DNA of 64,000 nucleotides from Dinochytrium kinnereticum (taxonomy: Eukaryota; Chytridiomycota; Chytridiomycetes; Chytridiales; Chytridiaceae), in the NCBI GenBank assembly GCA_027604005.1, contig JADGJT010000003.1:74836-138835 (forward strand), in the 5' to 3' direction. A program made the translations under genes and the position numbers. The first letter of the stretch is position 1; every line of letters begins with the position of its first letter. The notes below the pieces were generated by a model. The model worked only from the letters and a program-made list of their open reading frames with translations. It searched no databases and was not told the origin of the DNA. Below are positions 23,791 through 34,336 of this stretch, piece by piece.

Positions 23791-24469
23791 ATTTAACCAA
23801 GGCAAACTCAGGCCCTGGAAAGGCTTGATGGAACCCCAACTGGGGGTTGTCTCTGTAGGCCACGAGATCTAGTGTGAGATGAGTATAGTGGTTAGTGTTC
23901 GAAAGCGAGTTCTCAAGGATGATAAAGTGTATTAGGGAGGAAGCTTTGTCAATGCAAGGTGATCAAAGAGTTGAGAGTTCCATCCCTCTCCATGAGTGAA
24001 TGCAATGTATATAGTTGGGGTTGAAGGGTGGTATTGTCCGCCCTTCGATACATGGAAGGCAATAATAATATGAAGGAGAGGAATGTATCTGCCAGTAAAG
24101 GAGATACGCGTTGAAGGGTTGATTGACCTCTTTAGGCGTGTTGCCACAGGCTCTGAGACTGTCATTGGCATCTTCCATCTGCATCACCATGTGTGACTTT
24201 TGTGGCAGGAATATCTGGTGGGAGATATTCTCCACCTTTTTTCAAGAGTTATTATTAGGAGGGCAATTGAGTGGTTGACAATGATCTGTTCTTTATAGTA
24301 ACCCGACAAGAATAATGCTGATACCAAACCCCCTCATCTCGCCCTTAATCTTCATGCTGCTGTAGACAGCCCTCAATCCCTTCCTAAGGCGATAACAGCG
24401 AGCGAGTCTCATAGCGTGAGCTACAGGAGACGCGGCAGAAAAAACACGTAATATGGGACGCAGCGTCTA
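23791..24469. other. Intergenic region, nothing recognised
   Basis: Follows the repeat and leads into the 3' end of the dCMP deaminase gene. Short open frames on the minus strand show no protein character. Confidence 0.5.
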
Positions 24470-25660
24470 TCAGCGGCAAACGATAACTTTCGGAAGGTCA
24501 TGATGCTGGAGCATTTCAATACCAGCTTCTTCAAAGAGGCGACGGGTTATATCATCCATACTGTAGGCAATCGCGTAGACGACGCGTTTGACACCAGCTT
24601 GAACAATTTTCTTTGCGCATCCTATGCACTAGAAGAAAGCAGGACACACTGTTAGCATCGTCTCTTCCATCAAACAGCACATGGAAAAAAGAGATTCAGT
24701 AATAGTTTGAGAGATACTGACCGGACAAGTATTGCAATACAGCACTGTAACCCCACCGCCGATCCTCTCCCTTCCAGCTTCAAGGATGGCATTCTCTTCA
24801 GCATGCAAGCAAAGGCACTCTCCCAAACCCTCTCCCCGTCTAGACACATTTCCATTACACCGCCCACAACCTCCTTCATTACAGTTCCTAACGCCCCTTG
24901 GAGTTCCATTGTATCCAGTAGCAACTACTCTCATGTCCTTAGCTAAGATACAGCCCACGCGTCGCTTCATGCAGTTACTCCGAGTCGATGCGAGATCACA
25001 CAGGCGCATAAAATAGGTGTCCCAATCTGGCCTGAGACGGGTTGGATGGAGGAAAGGGGTTTCGGAGAGATGAATGGCAAGGGATGCCACACTCAAACAA
25101 TGGTTGAGAAGACGAACATCCGGATCTGCTACTGAGGTGATATGGGGGGAACGAGTGGGAAGCACGGCAAACTCTTGCGGGGGCGTCGGAGGGGCTTGCA
25201 GAGTCATGTTACGTAAAGCGCCCTCAACTTTGACATCAACACCACGTTCATCCAACCGCAAAAACTCTTCCAAAAGCTCTAGCTTCCTTTCATCCGAGAT
25301 TTCATACTTCTTCTTGCCGATCCACCGCTGAAATCTCATCAGAGTTGGGGCCTCAACTCCCACCAGAAGGAAAAACGGACGTCGACGAAACTCTGCCATA
25401 ACAAAATCCGGGCGATCGACGGGAAGAATGATGACGTAGTCTTTGAGCCAATTTGATGTGCAGTGGTCCAGAGCTTCTTCTGGCGTCGGGAAGACGACAA
25501 CGTTGGATGCGCCGTTGACGGTTGGAAAGTTATGTTGCGGGGATGGTGTGGCATCTTTGGGTCTGCCGACGGCGATTCTCTGGAATCCGCGATGCTTGAC
25601 AAGGAAGTGAGCGACGGTTTCCTTTCCCGCGCACAACGATCCTATGATGCCCACCAACAT
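24470..25660 (-). CDS. DCD1: Deoxycytidylate (dCMP) deaminase, Dcd1 type
   Basis: Two minus-strand exons (24722-25660 and 24470-24628) give 365 residues. The N-terminal ~150 residues are a nucleotide-kinase-like domain with GSLCAGKET as a P-loop, as in other fungal Dcd1 proteins. The deaminase domain follows: WDTYFMRLCDLASTRSNCMKRRVGC, NGTPRG, then the zinc site CLHAEENAI (His and catalytic Glu) and, across the intron, NTCP-CIGCAKK (the two cysteines). The enzyme makes dUMP for thymidylate synthesis and is usually regulated by dCTP and dTTP. Both halves of the PCxxC motif meet exactly at the splice junction, which confirms the intron. Confidence 0.94.
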
Positions 25661-26182
25661 CTTGAAGCCAGCTCGTGAAGGGCCAAGAGATATTACACAG
25701 AAGCAAGTCCGAAGTTGCCGACAATCTCTTTTAACTTGAGTGGGATGTTACCAAGCAATTTGACTAATTACTGTTGCAAGAAGAAACCAACAGTTACAGC
25801 TGCCGGTCGCAGAGCAAGCAGGGTAACTGGCCTCGGAGGAAATGCGGTCTCAAAATAAAGAGAAGCCGAATACTCAGCGGCAAATTGCGACGAGAGCCAA
25901 AAAGGCCGGCATCTAACAAGCGAGATCTTCAACAGTCAAAGTCTCTGAAAAAAGAAGAATCGAGGACAATGTGGAAGGGACCACAATAAAATACATAGCA
26001 AGAAGAAGAAACGAAATGCAGAGGTAAAAGAGGATAAGAGACAAAGAAGAAAAAAAAGGTCCGGAAGCCAAAACCAAGAATTATCTCAAGGACGTCTCTG
26101 AGAATACTTTGGAAGAAGAAATATTTCTCACAGGGGATGAAAAGAACTTTGATGGACCAATGTGAGAAAAGGCGGGGCCAGA
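25661..26182. other. Intergenic region
   Basis: A-rich 520 bp between two minus-strand genes: 5' leader of DCD1 and 3' flank of the EB1 gene. The lysine/arginine-rich open frame at 25774 is judged spurious. Confidence 0.55.
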
Positions 26183-27690
26183 TTAATACATCTCCTCTTC
26201 TCCTTCGACACCGGTCTCGGAGGGAATTTCGAAGCCATCTTCAGTACGGTACATGATCGCCTATATACAGTATATAGTGTTAAGACGACATATAAAAGGT
26301 CACGCATAGTTAAATAAGTAATTAAAAGGCCTAATAACCCACCTGAATGTTCTTTAGCGCATCTTCCAACCCACCAGTAGCAACACCCATATCTAGCTGA
26401 GTCTGAACAAGAATCTCAATTTCTCTAAGCTTTCCAAAATAAAACTCCCTTTCCCTCTCCGCTTGATCCACAACGCTCCGCAGCTCGTTAGTTTGCTGAG
26501 TTAAATCAGCAACAATTCTCTGGTACTCCCCCTCTATCTCAGCCTTTTCCTTCTCCCAACCAGCACTAGCAGACCTCGACAAAGCGCCGTTGCTGTGGTG
26601 TCCAGCCGCGGGTGCGGCTCGAGCAGAGGGGAGAGAACCGTTAGAGGATCGGGCTGGGGGACCTTTGGGGACGTTGGCGACGGAGGGGTTTGAGGTTGCC
26701 TTCTTCATGGGGCCAGAAGCCGTGCGACTAGACATCTTCGATAGGGAGGCAGAGGACGGTCCTGCATTATCGCCTTTCCTGCGAGCAATAGCGTCATAGA
26801 CGCCACCGGGGTAGTATTGATCCCAGAACCTTTCGCAGAATGATTAGTAACAAGCAACCTGGTTAACAATAGAAAAAATAGGAGGCTAAATCTATAGCAA
26901 GGCATCGGAAAGAATTAAAGGAAAAGAAACCCACTTCTTCATCCACTGAAGAAACTCCAAATTGTCCTGGAACTTGCACTTCACAAGCTGCTGGACGGGA
27001 ATGCGGTTGTCAATCTTATGCTTATCAAAGACAGATTGAAGAATTTTGTAGTTCTGAATGTATTCGTATTCGTGCTTTGCGGCGAACTTGACCTTTGAGA
27101 TTGGAACCTAAAAAAAGTACGAGCAAAAGAAACAAACAGATACGGAAAATGAAATGTAAGCTGCGAAGAATTGCGCGAAGAATTGCATAAGGTACAGAAG
27201 TATCCAAAAACCAAAACTCAATTGAGAATGCAATCATTTTGAGCACAGAAGAGGTGACCACCAAAGTCAAAGAACCTCAAAAAAATATCCGTCAATGAGT
27301 TAAACACACTCAAGTTGGCTATTATGTAATGCCACTCAATTCAGAGGTCATGGTTAGCGAGCCCTCGGCTGATATTGACGAAGAAAGTGTTCAAAACCAA
27401 GTTCGGACACCATAATCTCTCGCACATGCTTGCTTGACGGCATCCAAAAAGCACAAAATGTATGCATATATATCTTCGTAATAATCGCTAGTCTTGGCAC
27501 CAGCCCATCCAGTACCTCGAACCTCACAAGAACCACAACCGAGACAGAAGGGACGATTGCTCACATCTCTGTAAATTGAATCCATGATCTGGCAGTGCAC
27601 GGCACCACTCCCGCACTGCTCAACCTTGGTGTATCCCAGCTGGAGCAGGTCGTTCAGCCACGCCAAAAGCTCGGTCCTGGATTCGCTCAT
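26183..27690 (-). CDS. Microtubule plus-end binding protein EB1
   Basis: Exons 27565-27690, 26935-27107, 26343-26829 and 26183-26260 total 864 nt (287 residues). The calponin-homology domain is split by the first intron: [18 protein letters not shown] and [14 protein letters not shown] in exon 1, [20 protein letters not shown] and FLQWMKKFWD after it. A basic Ser/Ala/Pro linker follows, then the EB homology coiled coil ([17 protein letters not shown]), and the tail ends EGEEEMY. EB1 tracks growing microtubule ends and recruits partners through its EBH domain and acidic C-terminal tail. The final Tyr resembles the EEY/F end bound by CAP-Gly proteins, with Met inserted before it. The first intron is 457 bp, several times longer than others in the window. 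Confidence 0.94.
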
Positions 27691-27959
27691 TGCTTTGAGG
27701 TGCTTTCAAAGGCAAGAGTGTGACAGTGCAGTATGATGGAGCGGAAACCAAGATTTGAATTGTTTGTTTTTTTGCTTCAGTTCTGTAACAACGAACGATG
27801 TCAACTGGAGGATGCACCTATCTGCGTTGGAGGATACACCTCTAACGCAGATATTGACGACCTAACGGAATTCTATATTCTTACGGCGGAAAACAGGCCA
27901 CAAGAAGGAAGTTCGCATTAGTGTTCAGGTATGCGTTAGAGGCTCTTGACGTCCTGCTT

Positions 27960-28577
27960 TCACAACGTCGCCTCCGCGTCCAGCTTCTTCACATCGACTG
28001 CGCAACCCGCAACCATCCAATAAACCCTTTCAGCGCGCTTCGCAATATCCTGGTTGATTCTTCCGAGAGTATCTCGATAATGTCTACTCGTCATGTACAT
28101 TGGCACAATTCCCAAACCGACCTCATTGCTAACCAGTAAAACGGTCTTTCCCTCTGCCTCCATTCGATCCAAAAACTTTTGGACTTCTTCTCTGGCGCTT
28201 TCATCAAATCCCTTTGCCCATGCTACAGAAGCCTCGGTAATGTCCTCACCAACAGGGTACCCAACCCTCGCCATCCAGTTGCCAAGCCAAACCGTTAAGC
28301 AATCCACAACGACCGTTCCAACTTCCACCGGTAATTGAATCTTTGATAAATCCAGAGGTTCTTCGAATGTGATCCATGAGGTGTGGAAGGATGCGTTGAC
28401 ACCATCCCGACGATCCGAAATATGACGATCGATGCGAGCGGACATTTCAGCATCGGAGGGGCGAGCTGTTGCGATGTAGGCCACTGGAGTTTTGGATGTT
28501 GATGCGAGGCGTTCGGCAAATGAGGATTTCCCAGACCGGGCGCCCCCGAGAAGGAGAATGAAGTGGCTCCCTCCCAT
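27960..28577 (-). CDS. cobU: Adenosylcobinamide kinase/guanylyltransferase, bacterial CobU type
   Basis: Single exon of 205 residues, complete. CobU hallmarks are in order: LLGGARSGKSSFAERL (P-loop), VAYIATA, RIDRHISDRR, FEEPLDL, VVDCLTVWLGN, VSNEVGLGIVP, YRDTLGRINQDIA and a final VYWMVAGCAVDVKKL. CobU phosphorylates adenosylcobinamide and transfers GMP to it, the step before lower-ligand attachment in cobalamin salvage. Fungi are not known to make B12 de novo, though early-branching fungi encode B12-dependent enzymes, so a salvage role is possible. The lack of introns among intron-rich neighbours and the bacterial family suggest horizontal transfer, but some eukaryotic CobU homologues may exist. 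No other cobalamin gene is in the window. Confidence 0.92.
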   Translation of the reverse strand: MGGSHFILLLGGARSGKSSFAERLASTSKTPVAYIATARPSDAEMSARIDRHISDRRDGVNASFHTSWITFEEPLDLSKIQLPVEVGTVVVDCLTVWLGNWMARVGYPVGEDITEASVAWAKGFDESAREEVQKFLDRMEAEGKTVLLVSNEVGLGIVPMYMTSRHYRDTLGRINQDIAKRAERVYWMVAGCAVDVKKLDAEATL

Positions 28578-29422
28578 ACTGAAAAAAATCTTGAGGTCAA
28601 AAAAAGATCACGGTCAGGTCAGGTTCCAACCAAGATCGAATGAACGCGTGCTTCATTATTGCTGGGGGGGGGGGGGCAGGAGACACGGAAGCTGGGAAAT
28701 ACAAAAGCAACCACAAAAACGCTTACTAGTAACTGTCAATGTCGAATCTTCAACACCGAAGAGCGACCACTTCGCCTTTCCTTCAGCATGCTGGTTCTCA
28801 CTTCCTGAAATGCCATTCATCTTGCCTTCATACGCATTGACTGGGCTGAGCTTCACTGAGCAAAGTGATTAGTTTACACCGATGGTCCGATACCACATTG
28901 TCGAATAACTTAACTACAGTATTAAAGATTGAATATTTTGGCAAGGCGCTTGGAAAGTCGGATTACAAAAACTCTATGCAGCGTCAAGATTTATTGCTTA
29001 TGGAACTTTCAATACTACACAGCCCAACATGCCAGCACTCCATGCAATAATACAATCATCCGATCTCTGAAGAACGGAAAGATAAGAAGCAAGAGCAAGC
29101 ATTCGTCTTCCACAACAGACCTCACTTTAGAATTGTCACTCACAATAATACTGACATTCCGATAAACAAAGTACTGTCCTCAACCACTTTGCCTCGACAG
29201 AGCTGAAGCAATCAGCGCTCCTGGAGCGACACCATTAGCGGTTCCCTGCGGTAAGTCATCACGTGATTATGGGATTTTCATTGAGCACCGTTGTAGCAGT
29301 GGGTGTTAAGGATTTTGAAGTTGAAAGTAGTTTAAGGAGGGCAAGAAACTGTTGGCTGACCAAACTAGTACACACCTCTCAGGGCATCATTCCATACTCT
29401 TTGGGACTGATAGCTGCTCGCA
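28578..29422. other. Divergent intergenic region
   Basis: 845 bp between the CobU and CFAP57 genes, holding both promoters. A 13-nt G run sits at 28664-28676. No gene or repeat recognised. Confidence 0.55.
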
Positions 29423-32400
29423 ATGTCGATCGCGGCGGTGGCCCACCGGTGAGAAATCACAACAGGCCTATTTATTCCTATGCTCCTTGCCTAACAACAA
29501 TTTTATGACTCTGCCGCCAAAAGCCACGTCTTCGGGTTAAAAGGCGATGTGAAGGATAACATAGCCTACCTGGATGAGCAGACGGTCATCTATCCCGCAG
29601 GATCCAATGCCATCCTCTTCAACACTGAAACCAAATCCCAAAAGTTCATACCCGTCACGGACAGATGTGAGGGGATCACAGCACTGGCTGTGGCGCCAAA
29701 CAAGAGACATGCAGCAATTGCAGAGCGAAGCGACAAACCAACGGCTGTTATTTATGATTTACATACTTTGAGGAGACGTAAAGCTTTGACACCACCTGAT
29801 GGAGAGAGCAAGGTTTGTATTGTTCTTCGATTTTTCGTCGATTGAATTGAAAGCTGTTTTAATACCTACTACGTGATAACATGACATGACTAACGATGCC
29901 ACATAATATTTGTTTATAAATATGTTCTCATAACTTACGTCAACCAACACACAAAGGAATTCGTCTGCATGGCCTTCTCAACTGACGCAAAATACATAAT
30001 AACCCAATCTGGAGCACCTGACTGGACGCTCTATTATTGGACTTGGGAGAAGACAAAACTCATGGCTTCTGTTCGCACTGCCCATTTCACTAATGTATCG
30101 ACCCCTGCAACAGGAATCCCACCGCCTGAAAAGCATATGCAGGAAGGTGGAATGGTGGGCCAGGGGAAGGTTGTCGGAGAAGCTCAAGGGTTTGCGATTT
30201 ATCAGGTCTCCTTTAATCCCCTCGACAATACTCAGCTCTGTGTTGTTGGCAGTGGAGTATTCAAGCTGTTTAGGTATTCGGAAGGAATGCTGAAGCCATT
30301 TCAATTCCAAAAGATTGAGCCACGGGTGTGTTGATTTTTTGTGACCTTACACGCTTTACACTTGGGTTTATCTAAATCAATCTGATGTTTTTTCACCAAA
30401 CCACACCTCAAAAGAACTTCCTCTGCCACTGTTGGACCATAGACGAGCGAATCGTCGTCGGAACAGAAGACGGTCGCCTTCTAATTTTCGAATCAAATGG
30501 CGAGCTTCGCCTCGAGATTCCATTTAGCCTTCCCCAGCCCCCAGCAAATCTCCCGAAAGCTTGTCATGCAATTCTCTCTTTCTCTAAAGGTTTCGTAGCA
30601 GCCGGGTCCGGCGGCACCGTTGCTATTTTCGAAAAGGGAGAAGATGGCGCTGCTGGGGCGAATTCTAGTGCGGTCCAGCAGCAACAACCTTTAAGCGGGG
30701 AGAAGGAGAAAGAGAAGGAAGGAGAAAAAGGTGGTGCTGTTGGTTCCAGTGTTGTCAGGGAGCTTTATAAAAGGGTCAAGGATTATGCATTACCCGACGA
30801 TATTGCTAGGGTTATGAATATTGCTATCTCAAGCAGTGAGGATAATTTGCTATGCTCACTAGAGAACAATCAAATGTTTTCTATTACTCTTGCGAGTGCA
30901 GAGGTTAAGGTGAATTTATCATGTTGTCATCCTTTTCTTTTCATTCCTTTCTAGTTTGCTTATGATTTTGACAATACAAAAACACCAACAAAAAATCAAT
31001 AGGGAGACGAAGCGAGGTTTGAGACATTCTCACAACCTTTTCACCATGGCCAAATTACTGGCATGGACACATGCATCAGAAAACCTCTTATAGCAACCTG
31101 TTCCTCCGATCGTTCTGTTCGCGTATGGAATTATATGGAAAATTCATCAGAACTCGTTAAATATTTTCCGGAGGAGGCTTATTCTGTCGCTATTCACCCC
31201 TCTGGACTTTACATCCTAGTCGGATTCAGTGACAAATTGAGGCTTATGAATCTGTTAATTGATGATATTCGAACATTTAGGGAGTTTACTGTCCGAGGAT
31301 GCAGAGAGGTTAGTACCTAAGCTAGTGATCAATCGTTAAACTTTCATTTTCGACAATTTAAAAGCTAACTATTAATTCATAAAAAGTGTCGTTTCAGTCA
31401 CGGTGGTCAATACTTTGCAGCAGTCCACGGCAACACAATTCAAATATATAGCACCTGGAACTTTGAAAACCTTGGTAATCTGAAAGGACATAATGGAAAG
31501 GTCCGGTCAATTTTTTGGTCGCCAGATGACACGAAAATCGTTACTGCTGGAATGGATGGTGCCATCTACGACTGGGCTTTGAAGGATCTGAGTGGGACGA
31601 GTGGATCAGGAATTAAGAGAGAAGGAGAGAGCATCTTGAAGAGTTGTAGTTATACTAGTGCTGTTGCTACACCGGATGGAAGGAGCATTTTTGCCGTTGG
31701 GAGTGATAAAACTTTAAAAGTATGTGGCAACTTTTTTTTGCATTAAAAAGACGAATGAAGCGCCGCAAGGCTTACATTGAATATTAATTTACAGGAAGTT
31801 GTTGACTCTCAAATCGTCCGTGAGCTCGAATCGGACACTGTTCTAACTCAAGTTGTCCTTTCACATTCCGGAAGGATGATGTTTGTGGGTAAGTATATAC
31901 ACAAAAGAATAAAGCATTTGATTTTAATCCTATTTTAAAAATTCAATCTAAGGCACTGCAAATGGAACGATTCGATCGATGAAGTTTCCTCTCGGCAATG
32001 AGCCTGGAGAATACCAAGAGCACCAAGGACATTCTGGACCTATCACGAAACTTCGCATCAGTTTCGACGATCAGTACCTTTTCTCGTCCTCCGAAGATGG
32101 CAGTCTATACATCTACAAAATCAGCGACAAAGAAGGTCGTGGTCTAAAACGCGAGAGGGAGATTGTTTATGCAGATGAGATCCTTGTAACAAAAAGTGAT
32201 CTTGAGGAAAAGAATCAGATGATGGCAGAGTTGAAGACGAGAGTGGAGGAACTTAAGATGGAGAATGAGTATCAGCTCCGATTAAAGGACATGAATTTCA
32301 ATGAGAAGATCAAGGAGGTCACGGAGAAGTTTATGCAGGAGATCGAGGCTTTGAAGATTACTTCGACTGTGCTGAGGACTGATAAGGAAAAGGAGGAGGT

Positions 32401-34031
32401 GCGGCATGAAGAAGAAATGGCGGACGAAAAGGAAAGGCACGCAAGGGAGATGTTGGTTAGTTAGTTCATCGCCTTTCACTTATATTTAGCTCTTGACTGA
32501 ATATTGGGATCTTCCTTTTACACTAAAAAAAGGAACTCGAAAGCATCCATAACGCCAAGCTGATGGCAGAGTACGAAAAGTACCAAGAGCTTCAAGTTAA
32601 GACGACGGAACTTCAGTCCCAGTGGGAGCGACAGATGCGGGACATGCAGATCGCAAAGGAGAAATCGCTTAACGAACTGACTAATCATTTTGAAGTGAAG
32701 CTGAAAGAAAAGCAGGCTGAGATCGATCAGGTAAATACGAACTCTATTCATTCGTACTGGTCGTTATCTGTCTGACGAAAAAAAGCTTCAAGAAGAAATG
32801 CGAAGGCAGGTTCGAGAATTTGAGGAGACTACTCACGAAACCGAAGAGGACGCTGACTCCGAGATACTGGAACTTAAACACCGATACGAGAGAAAGCTTA
32901 AAGAGGAGCGCGAGATCGGGCTACGTCTAAAGGGAGAGAACGGAATCATGAGGAAAAAGTTCAACACTTTGCAAGGTGAAATCGACTCGCACAAGTCAGA
33001 GATATCAAAGATGTATGCTGAGGAAAAGAAGTTGCACTCAGTTATCAAGAGTTTGGAGAAAGATATCGCCGGATTAAAGAAGGAGGTGTGCTTTTCATTT
33101 TCATTTTGTTAATTAATTGATTTTAACCTCGCCTACCCCTTTTAAGATCCAAGAGCGCGATGAAACGATTCAAGACAAAGAAAAGCGTATATACGATCTT
33201 AAAAAGAAGAACCAAGAGCTTGAAAAGTTTAAGTTTGTCCTTGACTACAAAATCAAGGAGTTGAAACGACAGATTGAGCCACGAGAAAGAGACATCCAAG
33301 GGATGACACATCAAATTAAGGAGATGGATGTAGAGCTTGAGCATTACAATAAGGCCAACTCGAACCTTGAATTAGCGATTGCTGACTTGAAGTTGAAACT
33401 AAAAGCGGCTGAGAAAGAGGTAGCCAAAGAACGTTCTAAGATTAAGGCCTGTGCGGCGACCGTGAAAAGGTTTAAGGTTGACTTAAATGAATGCGTTCAG
33501 TACATTCAGGAGCCTAAGCAGTTAAAGGTATCAAGTCTTCCTATATCGTCCACACATTATCTTTTATCTTAGCCTTACTCACGAAAAGTTATTTAGGCAA
33601 GCATCAAGCGCCTGTACCAAAGGTACTGTAAAGAAGCAATCAAGGACGAAGAAACCATGGAAGTGGACGTCCAGCAAGAATACGCGCGGCAGCGTGAGTA
33701 CTTGGAGAGGACCGTAGCGTCTCTTCGCAAAAAGGTCACAAAAGACCAAGGAATCCACCGTTCAGACAATGTTCGGATTATGCAAGAGAATGTTGCGCTT
33801 ATCAAGGAGATCAACCAGCTGAGAAGAGATTTAAGGGTTGTGAGGCAGAAGGAGAAGGCAGCGGAGATGGCCATCAAGCATGCTGGGCAAGAAGGTGAGC
33901 GCCAGTTTTGAAGCGTCCTCCATTAATTCTAATACCTTTTTGTTGAATCAGCCGATCAGATGACTCGGAATGCCTTGACACCAATCCCAGCACCCATTAC
34001 ACTTCCAGGTGTAGGATCGGCCGCTTTTTAG
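29423..34031 (+). CDS. CFAP57: Cilia- and flagella-associated protein 57 (WD repeats plus coiled coil)
   Basis: About thirteen exons. The first (29423-29448) encodes MSIAAVAH and joins 29524 in phase 2 to give [22 protein letters not shown]-repeat blades fill the N-terminal half; recognisable strings include VYQVSF-like [49 protein letters not shown] and [20 protein letters not shown]. The C-terminal half is a long coiled coil beginning near [17 protein letters not shown] and including [20 protein letters not shown] and [18 protein letters not shown]. This order and these strings match CFAP57 (WDR65) of ciliates, algae and animals, an axonemal protein needed for inner dynein arm assembly. Its presence shows the organism makes motile flagella. 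The last exon ends GVGSAAF at 34031. Confidence 0.95.
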
Positions 34032-34336
34032 TTTTGTTTGTCATGACGCAGATGTAAATCGTTTAGTTGATTAGTAAAAGGAAGATAATATCATAGCTGG
34101 GGTGCAGCTCTATACGCGAAGATGCCATTCCACTGTCCACGCCTCTGAACGCGTTCTCGTCTTCATTGCTTGAATAATGCACGCGTCTTTTTGTCTGCGT
34201 TTAATCGGTAAGGCGTGGACCCGCGCGCTTCCAGTGTGTTAAAGGGACGACCAGCGAGCCCGCGTCAAACTCAACCCTGCCCAGCCATGCATGTCTTTTT
34301 CAGACAAAACCAAAAAATTTGAGTTCTTTACCAACA

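Noticed and set aside
25774..25989. 71-codon basic open frame
   Set aside because: A-rich intergenic DNA; no motif, no splice context and no conservation evidence.
28664..28676. Run of 13 G as a possible G-quadruplex or regulatory element
   Set aside because: A single homopolymer, not four spaced G-tracts; homopolymer length may be a sequencing artefact.
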